In this document: positions 26,271 to 35,265 of the stretch, piece after piece
Numbering within the stretch: position 1 is the stretch's first letter
Layout: every line of letters begins with the position of its first letter
DNA from: Planctomycetota bacterium
GTDB taxonomy: Bacteria; Planctomycetota; Planctomycetia; Pirellulales; Pirellulaceae
Reading direction: 5' to 3'
NCBI GenBank assembly: GCA_026692865.1
Contig: JAPLNI010000058.1
Location: forward strand, 295,746-359,745
Length of the DNA stretch: 64,000 nt
Made by a program: the position numbers and the translations under genes
Notes under the pieces: generated by a model
Seen by the model: only the letters and a program-made list of their open reading frames with translations
Told to the model about the DNA's origin: nothing
The model's database searches: none

Positions 26271-26375
26271 AAATTATCCCAATTAAGCCGTGACGAAGAT
26301 TTGCGATCGAATAGAATGTGCCCGACAAACTGTCCACTGTTTTTTGAGTTCCACTAGAGACTGCGAATTGAATCG

Positions 26376-26858
26376 ATGACTGAAACCGCATTACGTTACG
26401 CAATTGGGGGTGATCACGCAGGCTTTGGAATGAAGTCGGAAGTGACCGCGCTCCTATCAAAGCTAGGAATTGCATTTTTTGATTGCGGTACTCATTCGGC
26501 TGCGTCATGTGATTTCCCCGATTTCGCAGAAGCTGTTGCCAAGGAGATTCACGCAGGACGAGCCGACCGAGGTATCCTTGTTTGTGGCTCCGGTGTTGGC
26601 GTAAGTGTCGCTGCAAACAAGTTCCCGAAGATTCGGGCTTCGCTTTGTCATGACACCTATTCCGCTCGACAGGGAGTCGAGCACGACGATATGAATGTTC
26701 TCTGCATCGGTGCTCGAGTAATCGGGCCGGAGGTTGCGTTCGAAATCGTACGAGCCTTCACTGCCGCACGCTACGCACCACAGCCGCGGCATGCGGCTAG
26801 GCTTGCAAAGATTGACGACATCGAGCGCCGCGTTATGGAAGGCAAACTCGGGTGGTAA
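26376..26858 (+). CDS. rpiB: Ribose-5-phosphate isomerase B
   Basis: 160 residues, usual for RpiB. The GGDHAGFGMK start, DCGTHSAASCDFPDFA, the phosphate-binding CGSGVGVSVAANKFP and the HDTYSARQGVEHDDMNVL segment identify the family, which interconverts ribose 5-phosphate and ribulose 5-phosphate (sometimes allose 6-phosphate). The stop codon overlaps the start of the next gene by seven bases, so both are likely made from one mRNA and translationally coupled. Confidence 0.95.
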   Translation: MTETALRYAIGGDHAGFGMKSEVTALLSKLGIAFFDCGTHSAASCDFPDFAEAVAKEIHAGRADRGILVCGSGVGVSVAANKFPKIRASLCHDTYSARQGVEHDDMNVLCIGARVIGPEVAFEIVRAFTAARYAPQPRHAARLAKIDDIERRVMEGKLGW

Positions 26859-27700
26859 CCGGGTCGGTAGCCGTTGTAACAGGCGCTTCCTCTGGCATCG
26901 GTCGATCTATCGCCGTTAAGTTCGCTCAGTTGGGCTATTCGGTAGTCGCTCACGGCTATCGAAATCGTGACGGCATTGCCAAGACTTTGTCGCAAGTAGC
27001 CGATTCCTATGAAGCCACAAAAATGGCCAAAGTCCAAGCGGCTCCTCAAGAATACAGTAAAGAGTTTTACAAGCCAGAATCACTCGAAATTTTTGCCGAT
27101 GTATCCGATCCATCGGATTGTGAGCGATTGGTACGGGACTCGTTTCGTTGGAAAGGCCACGTTGATGTCTGGGTCAATTGCGCCGGAGCAGACGTACTGA
27201 CCGGAGAAAACAGTAAGCAATCCTTCGATGAAAAGCTGGAGGTATTGTGGCGGACGGATGTTGCTGGGACCATTCGCGTCAGCCGATTAGTGGCATCGCA
27301 AATGGTCCTGCAAGTTGCACGAACATCACTTCCGTGCATCGTGAATATTTCTTGGGACCAATCCGAATATGGTATGGAGGGAGACAGCGGGCAATATTTT
27401 GCAGCAACCAAAGCTGCCGTCGCTGCCTTTAGTAAAAGCTTAGCAAAATCAGTCGCCCCCCGAGTGCGTGTCAACTGTATCGCTCCAGGTTGGATAAAAA
27501 CCGATTGGGGAAATCAAGCTTCTCCTGAGTGGGATTCGCGTGCTCGCGGCGAATCGATGCTCAACCGTTGGGGAGCCCCTGAGGACATCGCAAACGTTGC
27601 AGCCGCCTTGGCAAGCGCGGCTATGGAATTCGTTAACGGCCAGACGATCGCAGTTAACGGCGGCTGGCAACCACCGAATAGGAAAGCAAACCCAAGCTAA
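26852..27700 (+). CDS. SDR-family oxidoreductase with altered catalytic residues
   Basis: 282 residues from GTG 26852, overlapping the rpiB stop. The Rossmann part is normal: VTGASSGIG at 9-17, and NCAGA at 109-113. At the active site the usual YxxxK reads FAATK (Phe 183, Lys 187), with a Tyr one residue earlier (182). The usual catalytic Ser position in the NISS block is Trp (NISW, 165-168), although a Ser at 171 could be a substitute. The C-terminal RVNCIAPGWIKT and VNGGWQPP are FabG-like. A 20-residue insertion (about 55-75) extends the usual loop. It may bind NAD(P) without the classical chemistry. The next gene downstream is mcsB. Confidence 0.85.
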   Translation: MVTGSVAVVTGASSGIGRSIAVKFAQLGYSVVAHGYRNRDGIAKTLSQVADSYEATKMAKVQAAPQEYSKEFYKPESLEIFADVSDPSDCERLVRDSFRWKGHVDVWVNCAGADVLTGENSKQSFDEKLEVLWRTDVAGTIRVSRLVASQMVLQVARTSLPCIVNISWDQSEYGMEGDSGQYFAATKAAVAAFSKSLAKSVAPRVRVNCIAPGWIKTDWGNQASPEWDSRARGESMLNRWGAPEDIANVAAALASAAMEFVNGQTIAVNGGWQPPNRKANPS

Positions 27701-27745
27701 TTCTTGTATCAACTAGTGCTTGGTCCGGCTTGAAAATTAAGGTAG

Positions 27746-27765
27746 CTGAATTCGTAAGAATTTAG
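27746..27765 (+). repeat. Dispersed palindrome family 1, copy B
   Basis: CTGAATTCGTAAGAATTTAG, the same element as at 12560 with one stem mismatch. It precedes a family 2 palindrome by 35 bases and lies upstream of mcsB. Confidence 0.8.
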
Positions 27766-27800
27766 ATGTCGGTGAAATCATAGGCAAAAGCTAATGTTTT

Positions 27801-27820
27801 CAGATGTCTTAAGACATCTG
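27801..27820. repeat. Dispersed palindrome family 2, copy B
   Basis: CAGATGTCTTAAGACATCTG is a perfect 20-base palindrome, followed by CTAC. A near-identical element at 36362-36381 has the same position relative to a family 1 copy. Confidence 0.8.
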
Positions 27821-27993
27821 CTACGAGTCTCCACTCTCCACGCACAAACCGAAAAATCTAATCGGTTCTACTTGGCGACTTGAACATTACTGCGATAATA
27901 CGGGTTGGCAGGTTTCAGTTCTTCGTGAATAAAAACCGGATCTACTGCCTTTCATGTTCGCCTGTTGAATGCCACTTAACGAGTAGCCTAACT

Positions 27994-29067
27994 TTGAAAT
28001 TCGATGATCTAGCGGAAAAATGCGGTGAATGGTTGCGAGGCAGCGGCCCCGAATCCGATATTGTGATCAGCAGTCGAATTCGACTGGCTCGCAATCTGTC
28101 TAACTTTCCGTTCATTCGAAAGTGTACCCACGACGACCGCAAAGAAATTGTTCGCTATGTGCAGCGGAATTTGAACGGCACTGCTCTCTCTGAATCGATT
28201 GAGTTCATCAATGTTGACCGATTAAGTGATCTCGATCGCCAGTTTCTTATGGAGCGACAGATCATTAGCCGCGAACTCAGCGAAAACGAAGGGGCTCGCT
28301 CGGTAATCATCGATCCGACTGAGCAGTTCAGTGTCATGGTGAACGAGGAAGATCATCTCCGCATTCAGGTTATGCAAAGCGGTCTGGATCTCGAACTGGC
28401 ATGGAATCGTATCAATACCATCGACGACCATCTTGAATCACATTTGCAGTTTAACTTTCATGAGAAGTTTGGTTACCTTACGGCTTGTCCAACGAACGTA
28501 GGAACTGGTCTTCGCGTCAGCGTGATGGTTCACCTTCCCGCTCTAGTGATCACGAAGCAGATTGAAAAGGTTTTCCGATCGTTGCAGAAGATCAACATTG
28601 CTGTCCGAGGTTTGTTCGGTGAGGGCTCGCAGTTCAGCGGAGACTTTTACCAAGTCAGTAACCAAATCACACTCGGCAAAACCGAGCTTGAGCTCGTCCG
28701 ACAAGTCCGGGATATCGTTCCCAAGTTAATCTCGTACGAACGGAAGGCTCGCGAGTTCCTGGTACATGAAAGCGAACAAGATCTTCAAGACGATGTTAGT
28801 CGAGCTCTTGGGATTTTATGTACAGCCAAAAAAATCAGTAGCGAAGAGACGATGCACTACCTCTCGAAGGTTCGCATGGGAGTCAATCTTGGTCTCATTG
28901 ATGACATCAACATTCCAACGGTGAACAAGCTTTTCATCCATACGCAACCAGCACACCTTCAAAAGATACGCGGTCACCAACTGAACACTTCCGACCGTAA
29001 TATCGAGCGTGCAAACTACCTTCAGCAACATCTGATTCCACGCAACCCCGACACTTCTCAAAACTAA
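27994..29067 (+). CDS. mcsB: Protein-arginine kinase
   Basis: 357 residues from TTG 27994. The frame opens at TTG 27880, but McsB proteins start near the DDLAEKCGEWLRG segment and are about 350 residues. The core is of the ATP:guanido phosphotransferase fold: DIVISSRIRLARN (about 22-34), the catalytic NEEDHLR (117-123) and the CPTNVGTG loop (165-172). McsB phosphorylates arginines of damaged proteins and marks them for ClpCP in Firmicutes. It is the partner of the McsA-like gene at 6877. It lies between two directly oriented palindrome copies (27746 and 29096). Alternative start GTG near 27925 is possible. Confidence 0.92.
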   Translation: MKFDDLAEKCGEWLRGSGPESDIVISSRIRLARNLSNFPFIRKCTHDDRKEIVRYVQRNLNGTALSESIEFINVDRLSDLDRQFLMERQIISRELSENEGARSVIIDPTEQFSVMVNEEDHLRIQVMQSGLDLELAWNRINTIDDHLESHLQFNFHEKFGYLTACPTNVGTGLRVSVMVHLPALVITKQIEKVFRSLQKINIAVRGLFGEGSQFSGDFYQVSNQITLGKTELELVRQVRDIVPKLISYERKAREFLVHESEQDLQDDVSRALGILCTAKKISSEETMHYLSKVRMGVNLGLIDDINIPTVNKLFIHTQPAHLQKIRGHQLNTSDRNIERANYLQQHLIPRNPDTSQN

Positions 29068-29095
29068 GCATTGTCCAAACTATATATCGGCGTAT

Positions 29096-29115
29096 CTGGA
29101 TTCGTAAAAATTTAG
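29096..29115 (+). repeat. Dispersed palindrome family 1, copy C (degenerate)
   Basis: CTGGATTCGTAAAAATTTAG keeps the core GTAA and the AGACGTCGG flank of the family but has lost part of the stem. It follows mcsB and has no family 2 partner. Confidence 0.65.
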
Positions 29116-29281
29116 ACGTCGGTAGAAGTACTTTCATGTTAATGGCACGTCACTGTATTCACTATTAAGGCCATGTAGGCGAGCGGCAGGCAGAAAGATC
29201 CCAGTCGCATTGGTAAGCTGACATCCACCACTCGGCTTAAGACGCAAAAAACTAGGATTCAACACGCAAGAGGAGTTTGGT

Positions 29282-30385
29282 ATGAATTGCAATTCGTTTC
29301 TCGGCAAGCACGCCGCGTGGATGTTCACAAGTCGATCGTTTTGTACAACTGCAATTGCCGTGTTCGTAATATCAAGCTCTCTGACAAGTAACTGCACAGC
29401 TGACGACAAGATCTTTTTAGTCGCTGGTGGCAGCAACAAAAGAGTTGATGTTCTAGCAACTGAAGCAAGACTTGCTGAGCCTTTTGGATTGACTTTTGAC
29501 TCACAGAATCTTCCGTGGATAGTCGAAATGGCGTCTGGGAACCGGCTTCTCAAGATTGACCAGCAGGGAATACTTTCTCACGTCGCGGGTAAGTCGGAAA
29601 AAGGCTTTTCAGGCGATGGTGGGAAAGCGTTGGAAGCGCAATTCAATGGACCCCACAATCTTGCCATTCGACCTAGTGGCCAGATACTAATTGGTGACAC
29701 TTGGAATGGGCGAGTACGTCAAGTTGATCCCAAACTGGGCATTGTTACATCGCTACCCGGATACGCAGTCCCCATCGAAAAAGCAAAAAATTCAGGCCCG
29801 TATTGCATCACAATTGATTTCACAGGGACGCAACTTTATATCGCTGATTTAACGCGAATCCAACGGCTCGATTTTGAGACGGGCGTTTTATCTCTGGTGG
29901 CCGGAAACGGAAAGAAGGGAGTTCCGCAGAACGGGGCTCTTGCAACCGAATCGCCTCTTTCAGACCCGCGTGCTGTCGCTCCAGATCGTCTTGGGAACGT
30001 GTACATCCTGGAGCGAGGTGGTAATGCGCTTCGAGTCGTTTCAAAGGATGGCACAATTCAGACAGTTGTTGGTGCAATCGAAAGCAAAGAGGCACCGCGC
30101 GACATGAAGCTTAATGGACCAAAACACATTTGTGTTGATCTTATGAACCGTGTTGTCATTGCCGACGCGGAGAATCATCTTATTCGTCGTTACGATCCCA
30201 GCGACAGATCGCTAACGCGAATTGCCGGAACGGGGAAGATGGGCCATGAAGGTATCGGCGGTTCGCCCCTGGATTGTCAGCTCGCAAGGCCTCACGGTGT
30301 CACGGTCCATCCAGAAACGGGCGAACTGTACATCACCGACAGCTATAACAATCGCATTCTCAAGATCGTTAGCGATTCGCGATAA
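29282..30385 (+). CDS. Secreted NHL-repeat beta-propeller protein
   Basis: 367 residues with an N-terminal signal peptide ending about residue 40 (TSNCTADD). The mature protein shows NHL-like repeats: repeated IxGxGxxGxxGDGGxA and GPxxxAxxPxGxxxIxDxxNxRVRxVDP segments (GFSGDGGKALEAQFNGPHNL, GKMGHEGIGGSPL), the hallmark of an extracellular six-bladed propeller. Function unknown; such proteins commonly bind sugars or proteins or support an enzyme. GAGGAG lies five bases before the ATG. It converges on the GH57 gene. Confidence 0.86.
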   Translation: MNCNSFLGKHAAWMFTSRSFCTTAIAVFVISSSLTSNCTADDKIFLVAGGSNKRVDVLATEARLAEPFGLTFDSQNLPWIVEMASGNRLLKIDQQGILSHVAGKSEKGFSGDGGKALEAQFNGPHNLAIRPSGQILIGDTWNGRVRQVDPKLGIVTSLPGYAVPIEKAKNSGPYCITIDFTGTQLYIADLTRIQRLDFETGVLSLVAGNGKKGVPQNGALATESPLSDPRAVAPDRLGNVYILERGGNALRVVSKDGTIQTVVGAIESKEAPRDMKLNGPKHICVDLMNRVVIADAENHLIRRYDPSDRSLTRIAGTGKMGHEGIGGSPLDCQLARPHGVTVHPETGELYITDSYNNRILKIVSDSR

Positions 30386-30459
30386 CGCAATGATGATGAA
30401 TCATTTAGTTTCTTGAGCTGATAGCTGGTGCGTCGTTGCTTTTTTGCAGACTCACTTGC

Positions 30460-32625
30460 TTATTGACGAACAAGCTCTGTCGATACCCGTGCGCACGGTG
30501 TATGCTTGGCAGCGAATACCACTTCCAAGCTCACTGACCACTTACCATCGGAATCACCGGTGATAATCCAGTGAGGCATCACGCAAACGCTTTGGTGAAC
30601 CAGTTCAAAACCGCTTTCGCTTTGGCTAACCGATTCAACAGGAAACGCCCAAAGGCTCGCTGGACGATTCACGATCATTTGAACACTAACGCCAAGCCAT
30701 TGATCTACAAGACCCAAAAAGTTTGTATCATGGATATCAATCTGCTTTCCAAGTTGACCAAGCGATTGGTTATCGGAATCGTAAAAGAACCGATCATCGG
30801 CACCCGAAGGAAGCCCAGCAAAATTCCATTCCATTGCGTAGTGGAACGGTCTTCCCGGGGGAAGCCCCTCGAAGAGATACGTTACGTTCAACGAATCACT
30901 TCCCGAAGTAAGTGTGATCGCCTTGGTAAGTGTGATTGGAACGCCCCAAGCGTTTCCGGATCTTCTCAGTTGCGTCTGCACCTTCCCTTGCCCGCGACGG
31001 ATCTTTGCTTCAAACGGAAGGGCAACAAAATCACCTCGCTCGAGTGCTTTTCCACTTGCGACCATGTCAATCGAAACATCTGAATCGAAGAAGTGATCCA
31101 TCATGCTCTTTCGAGGATAACAATCATAAAAAATGCGCTCGTTCAAACCTTCTTGTTTGAACACAATGCGATCATGAATACTCGCAGCCGCATCGTGACT
31201 TGTTGTGTTGCCGGCGAGAATCTTCTTGTGATAGACCTCGGGGCGACGTTGCATGGTCGCAAGAATGTTATGCTGGACGGCTCTCATATCTAACTCGTAG
31301 AGCATGCCACCACGCGCCGGTGCAATGTAAGCGATCAATTGATCGTTGGCCATTCGCACTTCCGGTAGCAAGTCCTTATCGAAATCTTCAGAGCTTACAT
31401 CCACCCAAGTCTCGTCTCGACCGTTGGATAGTTCGATCATCGTGTCTGCTGCGATAAGCTCGCGATAGGTTGCATTTCGAAGATGCGGAAGGTAGATTCC
31501 TCCAAATGCTCCGTGCCAATACGGACAGTTGCATTGACCTCGATAGAGATGATCTTCGGCTTGTGATAGCAGCGCTGCGTCGGGGGCAGTTTCACGAAGC
31601 GATTCCAAACGTCGGCTCACTTCAAGCATTCGGCAGTACATCTCGTTGGCTTCCGAGTATTTGACTCGAAAGTTTCTCCAGAAGCCGCCTCGCATGAATT
31701 GCTGATACTGCTGCCACTGAGGCGAATCCTGTAGTCGATGAATCACATCGTCATAGACAGCTTGTTGCGAAACAGGTAGTGACCATTCGGTCATCTCACG
31801 ATAGGAACAATCGGGCAAGAAGATCCGTCCGGCAGGTCGAGTCTCCGAAATGACGGCTTGGGGTGTAGATGTATGAAGCCAGTCACGATTCTCTGTCAAT
31901 TGATCGAAGAATTGTCTCAGCCAACCTTTTTCGTAGACGTGGATTTTCGTGTCAGGCCATGTACCAAACTTTTCACCATCGTCACCAAAAAGCAACACCG
32001 ATCCTGGAGCTTTCTCGGCAATTGATCGGCAGTAGTTGATTGTTTCATGTGCAGCAGCGAATGGAAGAAGATATCGTAGTCGCTCACTACCAGGAAAGAC
32101 TCGGAGTACATGTCCATCATCTTCGGTAGTAAAGTAATTTGTTAGCTGCTCGCGATTCCATCCCGCTGCGAGAAAGTGGTAGTCGTCCAGAATTGTGTAT
32201 TGCATTCCTGCAGGCACTAGATCTCGAACCAACTGGCTTTCCCAAACACGTTCCGGCATCCACATACCTTGAATGGGCGTGTTAAAGGTATCTTGAAGCC
32301 AGTGCGTGTATTTAATAATCTGACCGACGCGATCACGACTCGGTAACATGGTCAAGATCGGTTCGTAGAAGGGACCGCCGACGATTTCAACTCGATCGGC
32401 AGCGACTAACGCAGCAACTCGCCGGATGTACTCCGGGTGATGTTCTGCTAACCACAGCATCAACGGTCCGCTGGTATGCAACGAAAGCTTCAGGTGCTGG
32501 TAGGGCTCGAAGACTTCCAGAAATGGAAGATAGCTATCTTGGTATGCCTGTTCGATAACGCCGTCAAAGTTACCGATTGGCTGGTGGTTGTGCAGGACCA
32601 AGCAAAGTCGAACGGTAGGATTCAT
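30460..32625 (-). CDS. GH57 alpha-amylase / 4-alpha-glucanotransferase-like enzyme
   Basis: 721 residues from ATG 32625, with GGAAG just upstream; the frame also has a TTG at 32664. The HNHQP motif is at 12-16, GGPFYEPI near 84-90, WMPERVWE at about 122-129 with Glu 125 as the expected nucleophile, and LLFGDDGEKFG near 211-221 holding the catalytic Asp. The C-terminal half matches the DUF1925/DUF1926 beta-sandwich regions that follow GH57 in 4-alpha-glucanotransferases. It acts on alpha-1,4-glucans such as glycogen or maltodextrins, in the cytosol, since no signal peptide is seen. A GH63-like enzyme is encoded at 52.1 kb. Confidence 0.9.
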   Translation of the reverse strand: MNPTVRLCLVLHNHQPIGNFDGVIEQAYQDSYLPFLEVFEPYQHLKLSLHTSGPLMLWLAEHHPEYIRRVAALVAADRVEIVGGPFYEPILTMLPSRDRVGQIIKYTHWLQDTFNTPIQGMWMPERVWESQLVRDLVPAGMQYTILDDYHFLAAGWNREQLTNYFTTEDDGHVLRVFPGSERLRYLLPFAAAHETINYCRSIAEKAPGSVLLFGDDGEKFGTWPDTKIHVYEKGWLRQFFDQLTENRDWLHTSTPQAVISETRPAGRIFLPDCSYREMTEWSLPVSQQAVYDDVIHRLQDSPQWQQYQQFMRGGFWRNFRVKYSEANEMYCRMLEVSRRLESLRETAPDAALLSQAEDHLYRGQCNCPYWHGAFGGIYLPHLRNATYRELIAADTMIELSNGRDETWVDVSSEDFDKDLLPEVRMANDQLIAYIAPARGGMLYELDMRAVQHNILATMQRRPEVYHKKILAGNTTSHDAAASIHDRIVFKQEGLNERIFYDCYPRKSMMDHFFDSDVSIDMVASGKALERGDFVALPFEAKIRRGQGKVQTQLRRSGNAWGVPITLTKAITLTSGSDSLNVTYLFEGLPPGRPFHYAMEWNFAGLPSGADDRFFYDSDNQSLGQLGKQIDIHDTNFLGLVDQWLGVSVQMIVNRPASLWAFPVESVSQSESGFELVHQSVCVMPHWIITGDSDGKWSVSLEVVFAAKHTPCARVSTELVRQ

Positions 32626-32864
32626 GTTCTTCCAACGTTTTTGGGTAGCAAAAGATAATTCCAACCGGTTTTATCGGCACCACCGTTAAACCCACTCCAG
32701 CCGTTTCTGATTCAAAGTTCGCAATAATTAAGCTTGCAAACCGAACATGAACTAGGATTTCACTTCTGGAGCAATTATCGCTAACGCCGGCAGCCAAACC
32801 TTTGCATGCAGCGATTGTTGAACGTTCCTCACAAATTTCATTTGTTTTCGGATCGTCCGTTAGC

Positions 32865-33968
32865 ATGACCAAACGACAAAATAGCACTATCGTCTTCCCT
32901 TTTTTTTGCATCTTGTGTTTCGTATTGACGTCACACCAGATCGCAAGAGCCGAAGGGCCACCGCTGGCACAGATCCGCACGCAAGCGGGACTTTCCTATG
33001 GCCTGCCTATTTCTTGGAACCAGGCAGAGGTCGTGCTGCTAGAACGAACCGGGCGTATCGCATCCTTTGAACCGAGCGCAATCAAGTCGCACTCCATCCT
33101 CAAGGAATCCTTTCACCCAACCACTGCAATGAATCTTCGAGGCATGCTGCAGGAGGAATTTGGTCGTTCGTACACAGTCGACGGATCGGGCGATTTCGTC
33201 ATTGTTGCGTCACCAGGTACGGTTTCAAAATGGACCAAAGTTTTCGCGGACCTCCAAAGATCGTTCCTTCAGTACTTCACAACCCGTGGCTTCCAAATCA
33301 ATAAACCGGATTTCCCATTAGTTGGAGTTATATTCCGCGACCAAGCTGAATTTTTTCGCTATGCGGCACAAAATCAGATGAATGTCTCTCCACGGACGGC
33401 AGGGTTCTACAGCATCCTAACCAATCGATTGTATCTATATGAACCAAGTGGAAATCCGCTCGATCAACGCGAAGCAATGGCGACTGTACGTCATGAAGCT
33501 ACCCACCAACTAGCATTCAATTCAGGACTTCACCAGCGACTCTCCTCGCCACCACTTTGGGCCTTGGAAGGACTGGCTTCTATTTTCGAAACTCCTGGAA
33601 TGACCGAATCACGAGCGACAGCATCAACCACGAAACTCGTTAATCAAGCACGAATTGACACTTGGAAAGGAATCGCAAAATATCCGGATCAGTTGACGCA
33701 ACTGTTCGATAGCATGGTCCGCGATGATAGTTTGTTCAAAAGCGATCCAGACAAAGCTTACGCGATCGCTTGGGGAGTATCGCTGTACTTGTCAGAACGC
33801 GATTCAACCAAATATGCTCGCTACATGAGCAAGATTGCCAAGCTACCCATCGGGCAAGCCTACCCATCCCCGAGTCGCGTTCAAGATGTCCATACAACGT
33901 TCCCGGGATCGTCTGCTATTCTGATTCAATCCACGATTCGGTACATCGATCAGATCTCTGTGCAGTAG
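32865..33968 (+). CDS. DUF1570-type exported putative metallopeptidase
   Basis: 367 residues from ATG 32865; an upstream in-frame TTG at 32802 would precede a non-signal extension. A signal peptide (MTKRQNSTIVFPFFCILCFV and on) is followed by an extracytoplasmic domain. The HEATH motif (HExxH) at about 210-214 and a downstream ALEGLAS Glu near 236 form a gluzincin-like zinc site, as in the planctomycete DUF1570 family. It is probably a periplasmic peptidase or a related zinc protein. The gene overlaps the convergent Nif3-like gene by 19 bases. Confidence 0.82.
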   Translation: MTKRQNSTIVFPFFCILCFVLTSHQIARAEGPPLAQIRTQAGLSYGLPISWNQAEVVLLERTGRIASFEPSAIKSHSILKESFHPTTAMNLRGMLQEEFGRSYTVDGSGDFVIVASPGTVSKWTKVFADLQRSFLQYFTTRGFQINKPDFPLVGVIFRDQAEFFRYAAQNQMNVSPRTAGFYSILTNRLYLYEPSGNPLDQREAMATVRHEATHQLAFNSGLHQRLSSPPLWALEGLASIFETPGMTESRATASTTKLVNQARIDTWKGIAKYPDQLTQLFDSMVRDDSLFKSDPDKAYAIAWGVSLYLSERDSTKYARYMSKIAKLPIGQAYPSPSRVQDVHTTFPGSSAILIQSTIRYIDQISVQ

Positions 33969-34783
33969 GCGTCCGTTTCGTCGTGGGATCGCCAAACTTG
34001 CAACTCGGGAAAGCTTTCGCATAGCATATCTGAAAGCACACGCATGGCACCAGCTTCGCTAGGGTAATGACCAAATGTGATTAGCCCAAGTCCAAGGTTG
34101 CTCGCCTCGAGAAACTGATGATAGGTCGCCTCGCCCGTTATCAATAAATCAGCGCCAGCTTTTTTTGCAGCGTTTGCAAAGCTGCCTCCGCTCCCGCATA
34201 CAAAGGCAATCCGATTCACCTTCGTAATAAGCGACTGATTGCGCTCAATCCGTGGCTTATGGATCATTTCATGAATGCCACTAATAATCATTGAAATGGT
34301 TTCGTCTTTGGTAACAGTTCCTATTCGACCAGTACCAATTAAACGCAAATCTTCTGCGGGAACGAGCGATGAGATACGATTCACGATCTCACTTTTAAGA
34401 GGAACCATCGGACGAATATCTTCAAGCTGAAAGAACTCGGCCAACTTCTGGTTGATACCGAAACGGGCGTTATCCCAAGCTGTGTGAGGGGAATACACTG
34501 CGATTTCGTTAGAGGCCAGTTGCCACAGATAACGACCTGTGGATGTGGAAGTCGTTATCTGCGAGATCGGCTTGAAGGGAATCGGGTGATGGACAACGAT
34601 GCAATCGACACGCTTGGCGATGGCTTCTGATACAGTTGCTTGCGTGATAGTCAAGCATGTCATCACCCTATGGATCTCGCTGTCAGGATCGCCAACGAGC
34701 AGACCAACATTGTCCCATTCTTCTGCAATTGCAAGCGGAGCTATCTCATCGAGTCGCTTTAAAAGTTGCTTCAAAAGTATCAT
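33950..34783 (-). CDS. Nif3-like dinuclear metal-centre protein
   Basis: 277 residues, typical length for this family (YbgI/Nif3, PF01784). The N-terminus PLAIAEEWDNVGLLVGDPDSE, the central VVHHPIPFK metal-binding motif, SPHTAWDNARFGINQKLAE and the C-terminal LGLITFGHYPSEAGA (metal-binding His) are all typical. The proteins form hexamers with two metals per subunit; the activity is not established, although GTP cyclohydrolase I type 2 has been suggested. It starts 14 bases after the stop of the receiver-like gene, so the two probably form an operon. Confidence 0.88.
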   Translation of the reverse strand: MILLKQLLKRLDEIAPLAIAEEWDNVGLLVGDPDSEIHRVMTCLTITQATVSEAIAKRVDCIVVHHPIPFKPISQITTSTSTGRYLWQLASNEIAVYSPHTAWDNARFGINQKLAEFFQLEDIRPMVPLKSEIVNRISSLVPAEDLRLIGTGRIGTVTKDETISMIISGIHEMIHKPRIERNQSLITKVNRIAFVCGSGGSFANAAKKAGADLLITGEATYHQFLEASNLGLGLITFGHYPSEAGAMRVLSDMLCESFPELQVWRSHDETDAYCTEI

Positions 34784-34797
34784 GGCTTTGTCGTTTG

Positions 34798-35178
34798 CTA
34801 ACTTACGTTTGTGTATTCGGCGATAATCTCGGTCATTCGATGATCGAATTGACCACGGGTGTAGACCGACTCCACCCCGGCATCCGCAGCGGATTGAAGG
34901 AGTGCTCCTGCAACGTGTGGACCGTAGGCGATAATTGGCACGCTTGGAAGCGAGTCTCGCAACGACTTGGTAACATCTTCCATGTTCAGCTCGCGAAGTG
35001 AAAGATCCACGATGATCAGCTTCACATCAGAAGCTACTAAAAGCTTTTCGATCAGCTTTTCAACACTGCGATTTACACTCAGCGTGAGTTCCTTTCCACT
35101 CGACTTCAAATCGTTGAGCGACTGAGAGACACGCGAATGAAACATAAGATCGCTGGTTAAAAATCCGATAGTTGACAT
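34798..35178 (-). CDS. Small receiver-like protein
   Basis: 126 residues. Its alternation of strands and helices (TIGFLTSDLMF, VKLIIVDLSLRELN, VPIIAYGPHV, GVESVYTRGQF) resembles a CheY-type receiver fold, but the phosphoacceptor region reads IIVDLSL without the acidic pair at the first loop and the usual KP motif is missing. It may be a pseudo-receiver regulator. It is the leader of a two-gene run with the Nif3-like gene. The assignment is from fold-level resemblance, so function is unknown. Confidence 0.68.
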   Translation of the reverse strand: MSTIGFLTSDLMFHSRVSQSLNDLKSSGKELTLSVNRSVEKLIEKLLVASDVKLIIVDLSLRELNMEDVTKSLRDSLPSVPIIAYGPHVAGALLQSAADAGVESVYTRGQFDHRMTEIIAEYTNVS

Positions 35179-35265
35179 ATTGTAAATTCAGAAGGAGTTT
35201 ATGATTGTTGCAAGTCGCAGCGAACTTCTAATCGCATTTGTTTCGTAGCGGGCTTGTATGCAGTG

